Shown here piece by piece: positions 9,465 to 17,635 of a stretch of DNA of 64,000 nt. Numbering within the stretch: the first letter of the stretch is position 1; the number at the start of each line of letters is the position of its first letter. The stretch is from Alphaproteobacteria bacterium. GTDB taxonomy: Bacteria; Pseudomonadota; Alphaproteobacteria; Micavibrionales; UBA2020. Made by a program: the position numbers and the translations under genes. Location: NCBI GenBank assembly GCA_025934695.1, contig JAICWS010000001.1, positions 277,301-341,300 of the forward strand, written 5' to 3'. The notes beneath the pieces were generated by a model. The model saw only the letters and a list, made by a program, of their open reading frames with translations, was not told the origin of the DNA and did no database searches.

Positions 9465-9872
9465 ATGAAAAACATGTTTATTCTGGCGCTGCTCATGGCG
9501 TCGACGGCAGCTTACGCACAAACAGCACCGGGTTCGGTGGCGACGCCGCCGGGACAGGCGGGCGCGCAGAATGCCGGCGGCCAGGGACAAGGCCAGCCGG
9601 GCGAGCGATTTGAAGATCATAAGGCCAAAATACTTGCCCATATCCAGGAACGGATGACAAAACTTCAGGGGATACAATCCTGCGTCCAGGCCGCGACGAC
9701 GCGCGAAGCGCTCCACGCCTGCATGCCAGAGCGTGCCGAAGGCGGTCAAGGAGGCCAAGGAGGCGGCTGGAAGCGCGGCAACAACGGAAATGGCGGCGGC
9801 TTCGGCGGCGGACGCTTTCAGAACAACGGCAACGGCGGCAACCAGGGCGGCAATTCCGGCGGCCAGCAATAA
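9465..9872 (+). CDS. Small secreted Gly/Gln/Asn-rich protein
   Basis: A 135-residue protein with a clear signal peptide ending 'STAAYAQ'. A Gly/Gln-rich linker follows, then a short helical block ('AKILAHIQERMTKLQGIQSCVQAATTREALHAC') with two Cys that could form a disulfide, and a long low-complexity tail ('NGGGFGGGRF...'). The core resembles periplasmic helical proteins of the Spy/CpxP size class only vaguely. It has its own terminator. Periplasmic or surface location is inferred; function is unknown. Confidence 0.75.
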   Translation: MKNMFILALLMASTAAYAQTAPGSVATPPGQAGAQNAGGQGQGQPGERFEDHKAKILAHIQERMTKLQGIQSCVQAATTREALHACMPERAEGGQGGQGGGWKRGNNGNGGGFGGGRFQNNGNGGNQGGNSGGQQ

Positions 9873-9902
9873 TATCGAAGCGCATACGCGCGCAGACAAT
9901 TG

Positions 9903-9945
9903 AGGCCCGCTTCGTCTGTGACGAGCGGGCCTTGCTGTTCTTTTT
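9903..9945 (+). terminator. Rho-independent terminator
   Basis: The stem AGGCCCGCT..CGT / ACG..AGCGGGCCT is followed by 'tgctgttctttttt'. It lies 30 bp after the Gly-rich protein gene. The long GC stem and T run make this a confident call. Confidence 0.85.
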
Positions 9946-10044
9946 TCAGCAGATGCAACCTCCTCCGGTTCACTCTCATTCAGGAACTATCGAGTTCCAT
10001 CCCCCGTTGGGATGAGTGAGATTGGATACCAAGGAGAGTCCGCC

Positions 10045-10566
10045 ATGAAAACAAGATTGCCTCTATTCGCCGCCACAGCCGCGATTGTCGTCCTGTGCGG
10101 CGCTTCGCTTCCCGCCCAAAGCGCGCAACGTATCGAAACGCTGACCCGACAGGTTCAGCCGCCTCCCGGCCAACGAATGCTCGACCTGCGGGTTTACGAC
10201 ACGAACGGCGACGGCAGGCTCGACCGGGGCGAAGTCGCCGAAATGATGTTCAACGCTTTCGACACCAACCTCAGCGGCACGCTGGAGCCCTCGGAATTCT
10301 ATAATCGCTCGCTCCAGACCGTCGTGCCCATGGAACGCGAAACGCGCGTGGCGAACGTCACCCGCCGCGGACGCCTGGTGTCGACACAGACCAGCCTGCA
10401 TACCTTCATGCAGGCGACGCCGCTCGCCGCCTTCGACCCCGGCGGGACTGGCTTGTCGCCGAATAAATTCATCGGGTTGCCCTTCAGCGCGATCGATACC
10501 AACGGCGATGGCCGGATCGATATCGACGAATGGCGCAACGCCTATATAAGGATGAGAGGCTTCTAA
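10045..10566 (+). CDS. Secreted EF-hand calcium-binding protein
   Basis: A 173-residue protein. ATG 10045 is chosen over 10012 because a good Shine-Dalgarno (AAGGAGAG) precedes it and it begins a normal signal peptide (MKTRLPLFAATAAI, cut near 'PAQSAQ'). It carries three EF-hand loops: 'DTNGDGRLDRGE', 'DTNLSGTLEPSE' and 'DTNGDGRIDIDE'. The first and third have full calcium ligands. The middle loop has Asn, Ser and Thr at the ligand positions after Asp and still looks competent. Calcium sensing or buffering in the periplasm is a reasonable inference. The adjacent ankyrin gene starts 39 bp downstream. Confidence 0.85.
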   Translation: MKTRLPLFAATAAIVVLCGASLPAQSAQRIETLTRQVQPPPGQRMLDLRVYDTNGDGRLDRGEVAEMMFNAFDTNLSGTLEPSEFYNRSLQTVVPMERETRVANVTRRGRLVSTQTSLHTFMQATPLAAFDPGGTGLSPNKFIGLPFSAIDTNGDGRIDIDEWRNAYIRMRGF

Positions 10567-10605
10567 CGCCTTGAAAAGACGTCAGGACGCTGCCACAATG
10601 GCGGC

Positions 10606-11160
10606 ATGGCCGACAATCCGTTCAAAAAACCATCGCGCATCTTTCCGCCGTTCGAGCGGGAAGATGCGCTGGAATTTTGCGCTCTCGGCAAGGCGGGCGA
10701 CATCAAGAGTTTGCAAAAAATGCTCGACGAGTTCGGGCCCGCCATCCTGAACGAGCGCGACAGCGGTGGCGACACCGCGCTCACCTGGGCCGCCTGGCTC
10801 GGCCATTATGACACGGTGAAATTCCTGCTCGACAAAGGCGCCGGCCTCGAAAGTCCCGGCATGCAGGGCAAGTCGGCCCTTATCTGGGCCGCGCAGGGAA
10901 GCCGGACGGACGTGATCCGGATGCTTCTCGAGCGTGGCGCCAACGTTGACGCCAGGGATGATAACGGAAATACGGCGCTGAGCATCTGCGAGAGGAACGG
11001 CCAGACGGTCGCCGCAAAGCAGCTGAAGGATTGGATCGAGCAGCAAAAAGAACTGGCGCGCCTCAAGCGGCAGGAAGAAGAAACCCGCGCCCTGACCGCC
11101 GAACGGCTCAACGAGTTGAAGAAGAAAGCGCCGAAGATCAGGCTCGGCCCGCGTCCGTAA
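10606..11160 (+). CDS. Ankyrin repeat protein
   Basis: A 184-residue protein with three well-formed ankyrin repeats: 'GDTALTWAAWLGHYDTVKFLLDKGAG', 'GKSALIWAAQGSRTDVIRMLLERGANVD' and 'GNTALSICERNGQTVAAKQL'. A charged helical tail ('EQQKELARLKRQEEETRALTAERLNELKKK') is probably a coiled coil. No signal peptide. This repeat-plus-coiled-coil plan matches the gene at 3639. Its stop directly abuts the stop of the convergent galM gene. Binding partner unknown. Confidence 0.85.
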   Translation: MADNPFKKPSRIFPPFEREDALEFCALGKAGDIKSLQKMLDEFGPAILNERDSGGDTALTWAAWLGHYDTVKFLLDKGAGLESPGMQGKSALIWAAQGSRTDVIRMLLERGANVDARDDNGNTALSICERNGQTVAAKQLKDWIEQQKELARLKRQEEETRALTAERLNELKKKAPKIRLGPRP

Positions 11161-12105
11161 TCAGGCTTTGCCGACTTCGAACCAGATCCGCCCTTTCAGC
11201 GTCTCGCCATCGTGCAGCATGATCGTGCCCGTATCCGGCACGCCGCGCTCATTCAGGTTGAAGCCGTCATTGACGTTCGTCACCGGCTCGGCGCAGAAGA
11301 ATTTCTGGCCCGATGGAATATAAATGACGAAGTTGCGGAACATCGGGTCCGCCTTCATCGTCAGGCGCACGCCCGCGTCGGGCCAGGTGATCTCCGCCAT
11401 CTGGTCCCAGCCGGAAAAGCAATGGTCGAGCAGGTCGGTGCCGAGGAAACCTTCCGACGGCGGATGGAAATGCGCGTCGGCGAGCGCGACGCCGGCGCTG
11501 AAATTCCACTTCGGCGGACTGTCGGCCAGTTTTTCCGGCACAAGCCTGCGGCTCTGCCAGACTTTCGGCAGCCGGGCTTTTAGCGTCGTTGCGTCGTTGC
11601 GGGGAAAATATGGATGATGCCCCAGCCCGAACGGCAGCGTAAAGCCCGAACGGTTGGTGATTTCCATGTCGATATCGAGGCGGCCGTTTTCAAGCGTGAA
11701 AGCCTGCCGGGCTTCATAGACATATGGCGTCCGCGTTGATTTTTTTGTTTCCAGCGTCAGGACGGCATGGTGCTGGCCGGCCTCCTCTATCGTCCATGGC
11801 AAAAGCCAGCCGTCGCCGTGAAGCTGGTGCGGCTCGGGCGCATGCAGCGGGCCGATATCGTAATTCTTTTCCTGGAACGCAAGCCGGCCGTTGATGATGC
11901 GGTTGGAATAAGGCGTGAGCGGAAAGCTCGCCATATTCAGCGGCGAGGCCGGTTGCGCGGCGTCATAGGGGCGGAACAGGTCGAAGGCATCGTTCGCCCG
12001 GCGCAACTGGAAGCGCCCGATGCTGCCGCCCGCCTCGGGGCGAAGCTCGAGCATCAGGGCGCCGTCCGGCGACGCGATATGCATGAATCCCTGTTTGAGC
12101 GTCAT
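11161..12105 (-). CDS. galM: Aldose 1-epimerase
   Basis: A 314-residue mutarotase-type protein. It interconverts alpha and beta anomers of galactose or glucose, which would feed the beta-specific dehydrogenase of the neighbouring pathway. Visible family features are 'PLTPYSNRIINGRL', the catalytic His regions 'HQLHGDGW' and 'GLGHHPYFP', and a Glu in 'FCAEPVTNVNDGFN'. The start at 12105 (MTLKQGFMH) is preceded by 'CAGGAGCAG'; the upstream part of the ORF track is rejected. It is divergent from the sugar-acid dehydratase, which supports a joint role in galactose catabolism. Confidence 0.88.
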   Translation of the reverse strand: MTLKQGFMHIASPDGALMLELRPEAGGSIGRFQLRRANDAFDLFRPYDAAQPASPLNMASFPLTPYSNRIINGRLAFQEKNYDIGPLHAPEPHQLHGDGWLLPWTIEEAGQHHAVLTLETKKSTRTPYVYEARQAFTLENGRLDIDMEITNRSGFTLPFGLGHHPYFPRNDATTLKARLPKVWQSRRLVPEKLADSPPKWNFSAGVALADAHFHPPSEGFLGTDLLDHCFSGWDQMAEITWPDAGVRLTMKADPMFRNFVIYIPSGQKFFCAEPVTNVNDGFNLNERGVPDTGTIMLHDGETLKGRIWFEVGKA

Positions 12106-12202
12106 TTTCTGCTCCTGATTCGGCTGTGGAATCCCTGGCCGAATTATAGTAAACATTATACGGCCTGGGGGCGAAAAAAGACAACACGGCGGTAACAAGA
12201 TT
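12106..12202. promoter_or_regulatory. Divergent promoter region between galM and the sugar-acid dehydratase
   Basis: A 97-bp spacer between divergent starts. It contains 'attatagtaaacattata' (12143-12160), in which two ATTATA boxes 6 bp apart give TATAAT on the minus strand and may serve as -10 elements for galM. An operator for an unlinked repressor is possible, but no regulator gene is in the cluster. Confidence 0.35.
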
Positions 12203-14026
12203 ATGGGCGAAAATAAAGTCTTCCTGCGCAGCGATTACTGGTTCGGCCAGGCGGCCGCCGTCGACGTCCGCGCACACCATACCGGTAAGATGGTGAATTC
12301 CAAATTCACCCTCGAAGAACTCTGCGGCACGGATCACAAGCTGAGCCATATGACCCAGAGCGGCCGCCGCCCCGTGATCGGCGTCTGCAAATTCGGCGGC
12401 GACCTCAACCCGTGCCAGGCCATGCACGACCAGCATCTGGGGGACCGCGTCGCCGAAGGCGTCCGGGCGGCGGGCGGTATTCCTTTCCGTTTCGATATCG
12501 CACCGCCTTTGGGCGAGCCGCTCACGCGGCCCACCTCGATGTATATGCGCAATCTGACTGCGCTCTCACTCATCGAGACGATTATCGCGAACCCAATGGA
12601 CGGTCTCGTCCTCCTGACCGGCTGCGACAAAACCGTTCCTGCCGGGCTCATGGCGACCTTGTTGACCGACCTGCCGACGATCGTTGCGTCGGCGGGACCC
12701 ATGCTCAATGGTTATCACCACGGTGAGCCCTCCGTTTCCGGCGTGCACCTGTGGAAGAACCGGGAACTTCTGGCGGCGGGCAAGATCACCGAAGATGAAC
12801 TCATGGTGCGCTCCTGCGCGGCGCAGCCGAGCGCGGGACATTGCATGAGCATGGGCACGGCCTCGACGCTCAACAGCATGTCGGAAGCGCTGGGCCTGAC
12901 GCTGCTGGGCAGTTCCGCCATCCCCTCGCCCATGGCCGAGCGCGCGCATTACAGCTATCGCGCGGGCGCCATGGCGGTGGAGATGGTTCTCCACGACCGC
13001 CGCCCGAGCGGCTTCGTCACGCGCCAGTCGTTTTTGAACGCGGTTGCGGCGAATGCGGCCATCGGCGGCTCGACCAACGCGGTCGTGCACCTGCTGGCCA
13101 TCGCGAATATGGCCGGCATCGATTTCAAGATCGAGGACTGGCAGACCTATGGCGCCAACGTCCCGTTGCTCGTCAACGTCAAGCCGTCCGGCGAATATAT
13201 GATGGAAGAATATTTCCGCGCGGGTGGCCTGCCCGCCGTGCTGCGCGAACTGGCCGAGAACGGCATTATCAAGGCCGATGCCGGCTGGTGCACCGGCAAG
13301 ACGCTGGCCGAAGAACTCGCCGCGCGCGATCCTTATGTCGACCGCAAGATCATCCGCACCGTCAAGGAACCGCTGCAGCCCACCGGCGGCATCGTCATCT
13401 TGCGCGGCAACCTCTGTCCCGACGGTGCGGTCATCAAGGTTTCGGCGGTCGCCGATAAGGCGCTGCTCCAGCATCGCGGCAAGGCCGTCGTCTACGACAG
13501 CATCGAGGAATATCACAAGCGCATCGACGACCCGAAGGAAGGCGTGACGCCGGATAACGTGCTGATCCTGCGCAACTGCGGCCCCCTCGGCTATCCCGGC
13601 ATGCCCGAAGTCGGCAACGTGCGCCCGCCCGGATACCTGCTGGCCAAGGGCATCAAGGCGATGGTGACCGTGTCCGACGCGCGCATGAGCGGTACGGCCT
13701 ATGGCTGCCACGTCCTGCACGTCTCGCCGGAAGCGGCTGCGGGCGGGCCGCTGGCCCTCGTCAAAACCGGGGACTGGGTGAAGCTTGACGTCGCCAACCG
13801 TTCGCTCTCAATGGAAGTCGAGGGGGCCGAGCTGGAAAACCGCCGCAAGAGCCTCAAGATCACCCTGCCGCCCATTCACAGCCCCTGGGGCATCATCGCC
13901 CGCGATCCCGTGATCGGCACCCACCAGGCGCATGTCGGCGCCTATATGAAGATGTTCGACCGGCCCGACCTGTCGCGCGGCGAAATCGCCAAGCGCGTGC
14001 GCGAACGATTGAGGCCGCAGCATTGA
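12203..14026 (+). CDS. IlvD/Edd-family sugar-acid dehydratase (probable galactonate dehydratase)
   Basis: A 607-residue member of the dihydroxy-acid / 6-phosphogluconate dehydratase family. Cluster and active-site blocks are visible: 'GVCKFGGDLNPCQAMH', 'LTGCDKTVPAGLMA', 'GHCMSMGTASTLN' and 'SDARMSGTAYG'. The three Cys in the first three blocks are the expected Fe-S ligands. Sequence alone cannot separate ilvD from aldonate dehydratases. Beside dgoK, dgoA, a lactonase and an SDR, it most likely turns D-galactonate into 2-keto-3-deoxygalactonate. This would replace the enolase-superfamily DgoD used in E. coli. Branched-chain amino acid synthesis is the alternative and less likely. Confidence 0.82.
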   Translation: MGENKVFLRSDYWFGQAAAVDVRAHHTGKMVNSKFTLEELCGTDHKLSHMTQSGRRPVIGVCKFGGDLNPCQAMHDQHLGDRVAEGVRAAGGIPFRFDIAPPLGEPLTRPTSMYMRNLTALSLIETIIANPMDGLVLLTGCDKTVPAGLMATLLTDLPTIVASAGPMLNGYHHGEPSVSGVHLWKNRELLAAGKITEDELMVRSCAAQPSAGHCMSMGTASTLNSMSEALGLTLLGSSAIPSPMAERAHYSYRAGAMAVEMVLHDRRPSGFVTRQSFLNAVAANAAIGGSTNAVVHLLAIANMAGIDFKIEDWQTYGANVPLLVNVKPSGEYMMEEYFRAGGLPAVLRELAENGIIKADAGWCTGKTLAEELAARDPYVDRKIIRTVKEPLQPTGGIVILRGNLCPDGAVIKVSAVADKALLQHRGKAVVYDSIEEYHKRIDDPKEGVTPDNVLILRNCGPLGYPGMPEVGNVRPPGYLLAKGIKAMVTVSDARMSGTAYGCHVLHVSPEAAAGGPLALVKTGDWVKLDVANRSLSMEVEGAELENRRKSLKITLPPIHSPWGIIARDPVIGTHQAHVGAYMKMFDRPDLSRGEIAKRVRERLRPQH

Positions 14027-14064
14027 CGCCATGTATTCTTTAAACGCAACAACACAAAACGGCC

Positions 14065-14162
14065 CATCCCGGCGAAAGCCGGGATCCAGTTCATATGACT
14101 CCTATCTCATAAATCTCACGATAGAAGTTACATAAACTGGACCCCGACTTCCGTCGGGGTGG
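14065..14162. repeat. REP-like palindromic element (copy 2)
   Basis: The same architecture as the element at 6855. The left hairpin is 'catcccggcgaaagccggga' and the right is 'ccccgacttccgtcgggg'. The arms 'atccagttcat' and 'ataaactgga' pair around an inner hairpin (TATC...GATA). It sits between the dehydratase and dgoA, where it could lower or protect the transcript. Several arm bases differ from copy 1 while pairing is kept. Confidence 0.75.
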
Positions 14163-14186
14163 AAATTTATCCAAAACAGGTACAAC

Positions 14187-14819
14187 ATGACCGCCGTATC
14201 CGCCGAGAAGTACTTTACCGAAAGCCGCCTGATCGCCATTCTGCGCGGGTTGAAACCCGAGGAAGCGCCGGGCCACGGCGAGGCCATCATAGGCGCAGGC
14301 TGGCGCTGCCTCGAAGTGCCGCTGAATTCGCCCGAGCCTTTCAAAAGCATCGAAAGCCTCGTGAAGAAGTACGGCGACAAGGCGTTGATCGGCGCAGGCA
14401 CCGTCTTGACCGCCGAAGATGTGAAGAAGGTCGCCGATGTCGGCGGCAAGCTGATCGTGGCGCCAAATACCGATAAAGATGTGGTCGAAGCAGCGATGAA
14501 ACTCGGCTTGGTCATCATGCCCGGCGTCTATACCGCGACCGAAGCTTTCGCGGCCTACAAGATGGGCGTCCGCTACCTGAAGCTTTTCCCCGCGGATTCC
14601 GTCGGACCCGGTTACATCAAAGCGCTCAAAAGCGTGCTTCCGAAAGACGCGAAGGTCATCCCGACCGGCGGTGTCTCGGTCGATACGATCGCGGCGTTCC
14701 ACGAGGCCGGATGCCATGCCTTCGGCATCGGCACGCAGCTGTTCAAGCCCGGCATGACCGTGGACGAGGTCGCCAAGCGCGCGCAGGCGCTGGCGAAGGC
14801 AGCGGCAAATTTGAAATAA
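14187..14819 (+). CDS. dgoA: 2-dehydro-3-deoxy-6-phosphogalactonate aldolase
   Basis: A 210-residue class I aldolase of the KDPG/KDPGal family. The Schiff-base Lys is in 'VRYLKLFPAD', with the catalytic Glu at the end of the first helix ('RGLKPEEAPGHGEAI') and the phosphate-binding 'PTGGVSVDTI'. It cleaves 2-keto-3-deoxy-6-phosphogalactonate to pyruvate and glyceraldehyde 3-phosphate. KDPG activity is possible from sequence alone, but neighbouring dgoK and the lactonase favour the galactonate route. Its stop codon directly abuts the stop of the convergent dgoK. Confidence 0.88.
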   Translation: MTAVSAEKYFTESRLIAILRGLKPEEAPGHGEAIIGAGWRCLEVPLNSPEPFKSIESLVKKYGDKALIGAGTVLTAEDVKKVADVGGKLIVAPNTDKDVVEAAMKLGLVIMPGVYTATEAFAAYKMGVRYLKLFPADSVGPGYIKALKSVLPKDAKVIPTGGVSVDTIAAFHEAGCHAFGIGTQLFKPGMTVDEVAKRAQALAKAAANLK

Positions 14820-15755
14820 TCATTTAAGCGCCGCCAAGCCCTGGCAGACAGCCGTCTCGCTGTCCAGCTCGGCGCGGACTTTCCACTGGAAACGTTCGAA
14901 CGCCTGCCGATAGTAAAGGCGCTTCGGGCCTTCGTCGGCCAGCAGCACGACCGGCGGCTTGCTGGGAAAGAAACGCTCCATCTGCCGCAGCTCATGCCCC
15001 AGCAGGATGCCAGAGAAATAGGCGCGCAAGCTCGCGGGCGGCGTTTTCGCCCGCAGATGCTGCGCCCGCACCTGCCAGAGATCGGCCAGCAGGTCGTGTC
15101 CCTTCTCCGCCAGGTCCAGGCCGATGTCGAAGGAACCGAAATCCGCCCCTGTGTCGGGCGTGCCGCTGATGACGGCGGCAAGCGCGCCATGCGCGGACAT
15201 TAGCCCATATATTTCCCCCGCCATTGCCGTTTCGAAATGAACGATCTTGCGGTCGCGGATCTGCACCCATTTGTTATGCGTGCCGGGAATGCACAGCAGC
15301 GTATCCGTGAGATTCAGGTGCCGCGCGGCGCCGAGGCTTTTCACTTCTTCACTGCGCATGACGTCGTGGCGGCCGTCCTGGAAGGCGATGCAGCAGCCGG
15401 AGGCGACGTAAATGTCGAACCCGGACGCGGCACCGATCTGCGGCGCCTCGATCTTGTGGAGGTTGCGGCGCACATCGTCGATGCCGGCCGGAACTTCTGA
15501 ATATTTCGTCTCGACCCAGCCTTCGCGCCCCCCGACCGCGCCGCAAATGTAAACCGGAGATTTGTGCTTCTCAAGCCAGTCGCCCATCTGGTCCATGAAG
15601 AAGGCGCTGTACTCGCGCGCGCGGGTGACAGGCGTCGCCTTGGCGAAGTTTTTGAGCGTGCCGCCGTCGTTCGCGCTCTTGCGAGCGACGATCTTCGTTC
15701 CGTCGTGCAGAAAGGCGCGGAAGTTCGTGCTGCCCCAGTCGATAAATATATCCAT
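14820..15755 (-). CDS. dgoK: 2-dehydro-3-deoxygalactonokinase
   Basis: A 311-residue sugar-acid kinase. It starts 'MDIFIDWGSTNFRAFL', the phosphate-1 block of the DgoK family. 'LCIPGTHNKWVQI' and 'GLMSAHGALAAVISGTPD' are further family blocks. It phosphorylates 2-keto-3-deoxygalactonate with ATP, the step before DgoA. The ORF track extends to 16034 through the upstream lactonase frame; ATG 15755 follows the lactonase stop by 2 bp with 'AAGGGGT' as RBS. It is third in the SDR-lactonase-dgoK operon. Confidence 0.88.
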   Translation of the reverse strand: MDIFIDWGSTNFRAFLHDGTKIVARKSANDGGTLKNFAKATPVTRAREYSAFFMDQMGDWLEKHKSPVYICGAVGGREGWVETKYSEVPAGIDDVRRNLHKIEAPQIGAASGFDIYVASGCCIAFQDGRHDVMRSEEVKSLGAARHLNLTDTLLCIPGTHNKWVQIRDRKIVHFETAMAGEIYGLMSAHGALAAVISGTPDTGADFGSFDIGLDLAEKGHDLLADLWQVRAQHLRAKTPPASLRAYFSGILLGHELRQMERFFPSKPPVVLLADEGPKRLYYRQAFERFQWKVRAELDSETAVCQGLAALK

Positions 15756-15757
15756 CT

Positions 15758-16633
15758 TTACCCCTTGAAGCGCGTTTCCGGCAGGCCCGGCGCATCCATG
15801 CGGACGGCGAACATCTGTCCCGAAAGAGGCGCTTCCTTCATCTTTTGAGAGCTGAGGCCGATCGAGGCCGTCGTGATGAACAGCGTTTTCAAGTCGTCGC
15901 CGCCAAAGGCGCAGCAGGAGACCTGCGGCGCCGCCACGTCGATTTTGCCGTCGACTTTTCCATCGGGCGTATAGATTTCGACGCGAAAACCCGACCACAG
16001 GGCGGTCAGCACCCGCCCCTGCGCATCCACGCACATGCCGTCGGGATAACCGTTATCCCCTGAAAATTTCACAAACGGGCGGCGATTGACGGCGGTGCCG
16101 GTCTCGATATCGTAATCATACATCCAGATCGTATCGGTGCGCGTATCGGTGTAATACATGATTTTGTTGTCCGGGCTCCAGCCCAAGCCATTGGAAATCC
16201 GGATGCCGGTTTCCTGCACATGCAGGCCGCGATTGTCGAAGCGATAGAAAGCGCCCGAGGGCTTGCTGTGATCGCGGTCATTCATCGTCCCCGCCCACAG
16301 GCGGCCGCGCCGGTCGCACTTGCCGTCGTTGAAGCGGTTATACTTGTCGGCATATTCTGGCCGCGCCAATGCTTTAAGCTCGCCGCCGTCGAATTTCACG
16401 CGATAAATGCCGTCCTGGAGACCGGCGATGTAATCGCCATTCTCCGCCAGCAGGGCGAAACCGACCGTCGAGGGAGTCTGGCATAACTCATGCTTTTTGG
16501 CCTGCGGATCATAGCGGTAGATGGTGCGACCCGTGATATCGACCCACGACAGCCGCTTTCCAGCGGCATCCCACCAGCAGCCTTCACCGAGGGTCGCGGC
16601 CGGCAGCGCCGGGTTAAGCAGTTCGGCCTTCAC
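15758..16633 (-). CDS. SMP-30/gluconolactonase-family lactonase (probable galactonolactonase)
   Basis: A 291-residue six-bladed propeller of the SMP-30/regucalcin family. The metal Glu is in 'LGEGCWWDAAGKRLSWVD', and further ligands are in 'NRFNDGKCDRRGRLWAGTM', 'ISNGLGWSPDNK' and 'PDGMCVDAQG'. It hydrolyses aldonolactones. In this operon the substrate is probably the galactonolactone made by the upstream SDR. Its start overlaps the SDR stop by 4 bp and its stop is 2 bp from dgoK, which indicates tight coupling. Confidence 0.87.
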   Translation of the reverse strand: MKAELLNPALPAATLGEGCWWDAAGKRLSWVDITGRTIYRYDPQAKKHELCQTPSTVGFALLAENGDYIAGLQDGIYRVKFDGGELKALARPEYADKYNRFNDGKCDRRGRLWAGTMNDRDHSKPSGAFYRFDNRGLHVQETGIRISNGLGWSPDNKIMYYTDTRTDTIWMYDYDIETGTAVNRRPFVKFSGDNGYPDGMCVDAQGRVLTALWSGFRVEIYTPDGKVDGKIDVAAPQVSCCAFGGDDLKTLFITTASIGLSSQKMKEAPLSGQMFAVRMDAPGLPETRFKG

Positions 16634-17445
16634 GACGCGGCCTTCTTGCTGCCGCTTGTGACGGCGCTGGTCTTGATCTGGCCCTCGCCGCCGTCAAAAC
16701 GCAGCGTCGTTCCGCTGAGTAGACCCGCGTGCCTCGACAAGCCAAAGATAATTGAAGGAACGATGTCTTCCGGCTTCATGCCGGTGGGCACCAATTGCTC
16801 CTGCGCCGCATCCTCAAACTGCTGGGCCGAAAAGCGCACCTTTTGCGCCTCCGTCTGCACCCAGCCGGGGCAAAAGCCGAAGACGCGGATGATGCTGCCG
16901 GGCGCATTCCCCTCGCCCGCTTTCACCGCCAGCCGCTTGATGCCGCTGTCGAGCGCCGCTTTTGCAGCACCGTAACCGGTCATGTCGGGCTCAAAAATTT
17001 CCGACCCGTGGCGCGAGGTGAAGAGGCAGATCGCGCCGCCGCCGGCCTTGCGCATGGCCGGCATCATATCGCGCGCCGCGAACAAGGGCGCGAAGAAATT
17101 GACGCGCATCATCACTTCCGCCTGCTCCTGCGTCAGATTATCGAAGGCGACGCGTGTGTCATAGCCAAGCGTACTGACGAACGCCGACGGTGCGCCGACG
17201 GCGCGAATGGCCTCGTCAAGCGCCCGCTTGCGTTCGGCTTCGGCGGACAGATCACCCGTGATAGAAATGATGTCCTTTGTGGAGATTTTGTTTTTATCGA
17301 GAACGGCGACTTTGGCGCCCAGCCAGAGAAGCGCGTCGGCCAGCGCCGCGCCGATGCCTGCGGCGCCTCCGGCGATGATCGCGCCACGGCCCTTGAACTC
17401 GCCGAAATATTCGCGCGAAAGCCGGTTTTCCCAATCCTGTTTCAT
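16630..17445 (-). CDS. SDR-family dehydrogenase (probable D-galactose 1-dehydrogenase)
   Basis: A 271-residue short-chain dehydrogenase. The cofactor loop is 'IIAGGAAGIGAALADA' (GxxxGxG) with 'VAVLDKNK' after beta-2, where Asp favours NAD+. Catalytic Ser lies in 'CLFTSRHGSE' and YxxxK in 'MTGYGAAKAAL'. It heads the operon, with 'GGCGGAG' before the ATG. SDR sequences rarely reveal the sugar; galactose oxidation is inferred from the following lactonase and dgoK genes. It could also act on another aldose such as fucose or arabinose. Confidence 0.8.
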   Translation of the reverse strand: MKQDWENRLSREYFGEFKGRGAIIAGGAAGIGAALADALLWLGAKVAVLDKNKISTKDIISITGDLSAEAERKRALDEAIRAVGAPSAFVSTLGYDTRVAFDNLTQEQAEVMMRVNFFAPLFAARDMMPAMRKAGGGAICLFTSRHGSEIFEPDMTGYGAAKAALDSGIKRLAVKAGEGNAPGSIIRVFGFCPGWVQTEAQKVRFSAQQFEDAAQEQLVPTGMKPEDIVPSIIFGLSRHAGLLSGTTLRFDGGEGQIKTSAVTSGSKKAAS

Positions 17446-17635
17446 GAGCTCCGCCGTTAGGAAGTTTTTTGTTGTTATGATTATTCACACAGACGCTGAA
17501 ATATCAAGGAATCGCTGCAGGCCTCCGCCTTTATCGAAAATATTGCGGAAAACCTTGGCTCAGCGTTAGCCCGGGAGCCTTGTGCGAACGGATTTCATTA
17601 GGTACCCTCTAAATACAACATAAGCGAGTGAACAC

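Noticed and set aside
12566-13720. 384-residue minus-strand ORF in the dehydratase
   Set aside because: Antisense shadow of a high-GC gene; Arg/Ala/His/Gly-rich composition without domains.
14820-16034. 404-residue minus-strand ORF covering dgoK and part of the lactonase
   Set aside because: The first 93 residues are a frame-shifted shadow of the lactonase gene; DgoK homology starts at ATG 15755.
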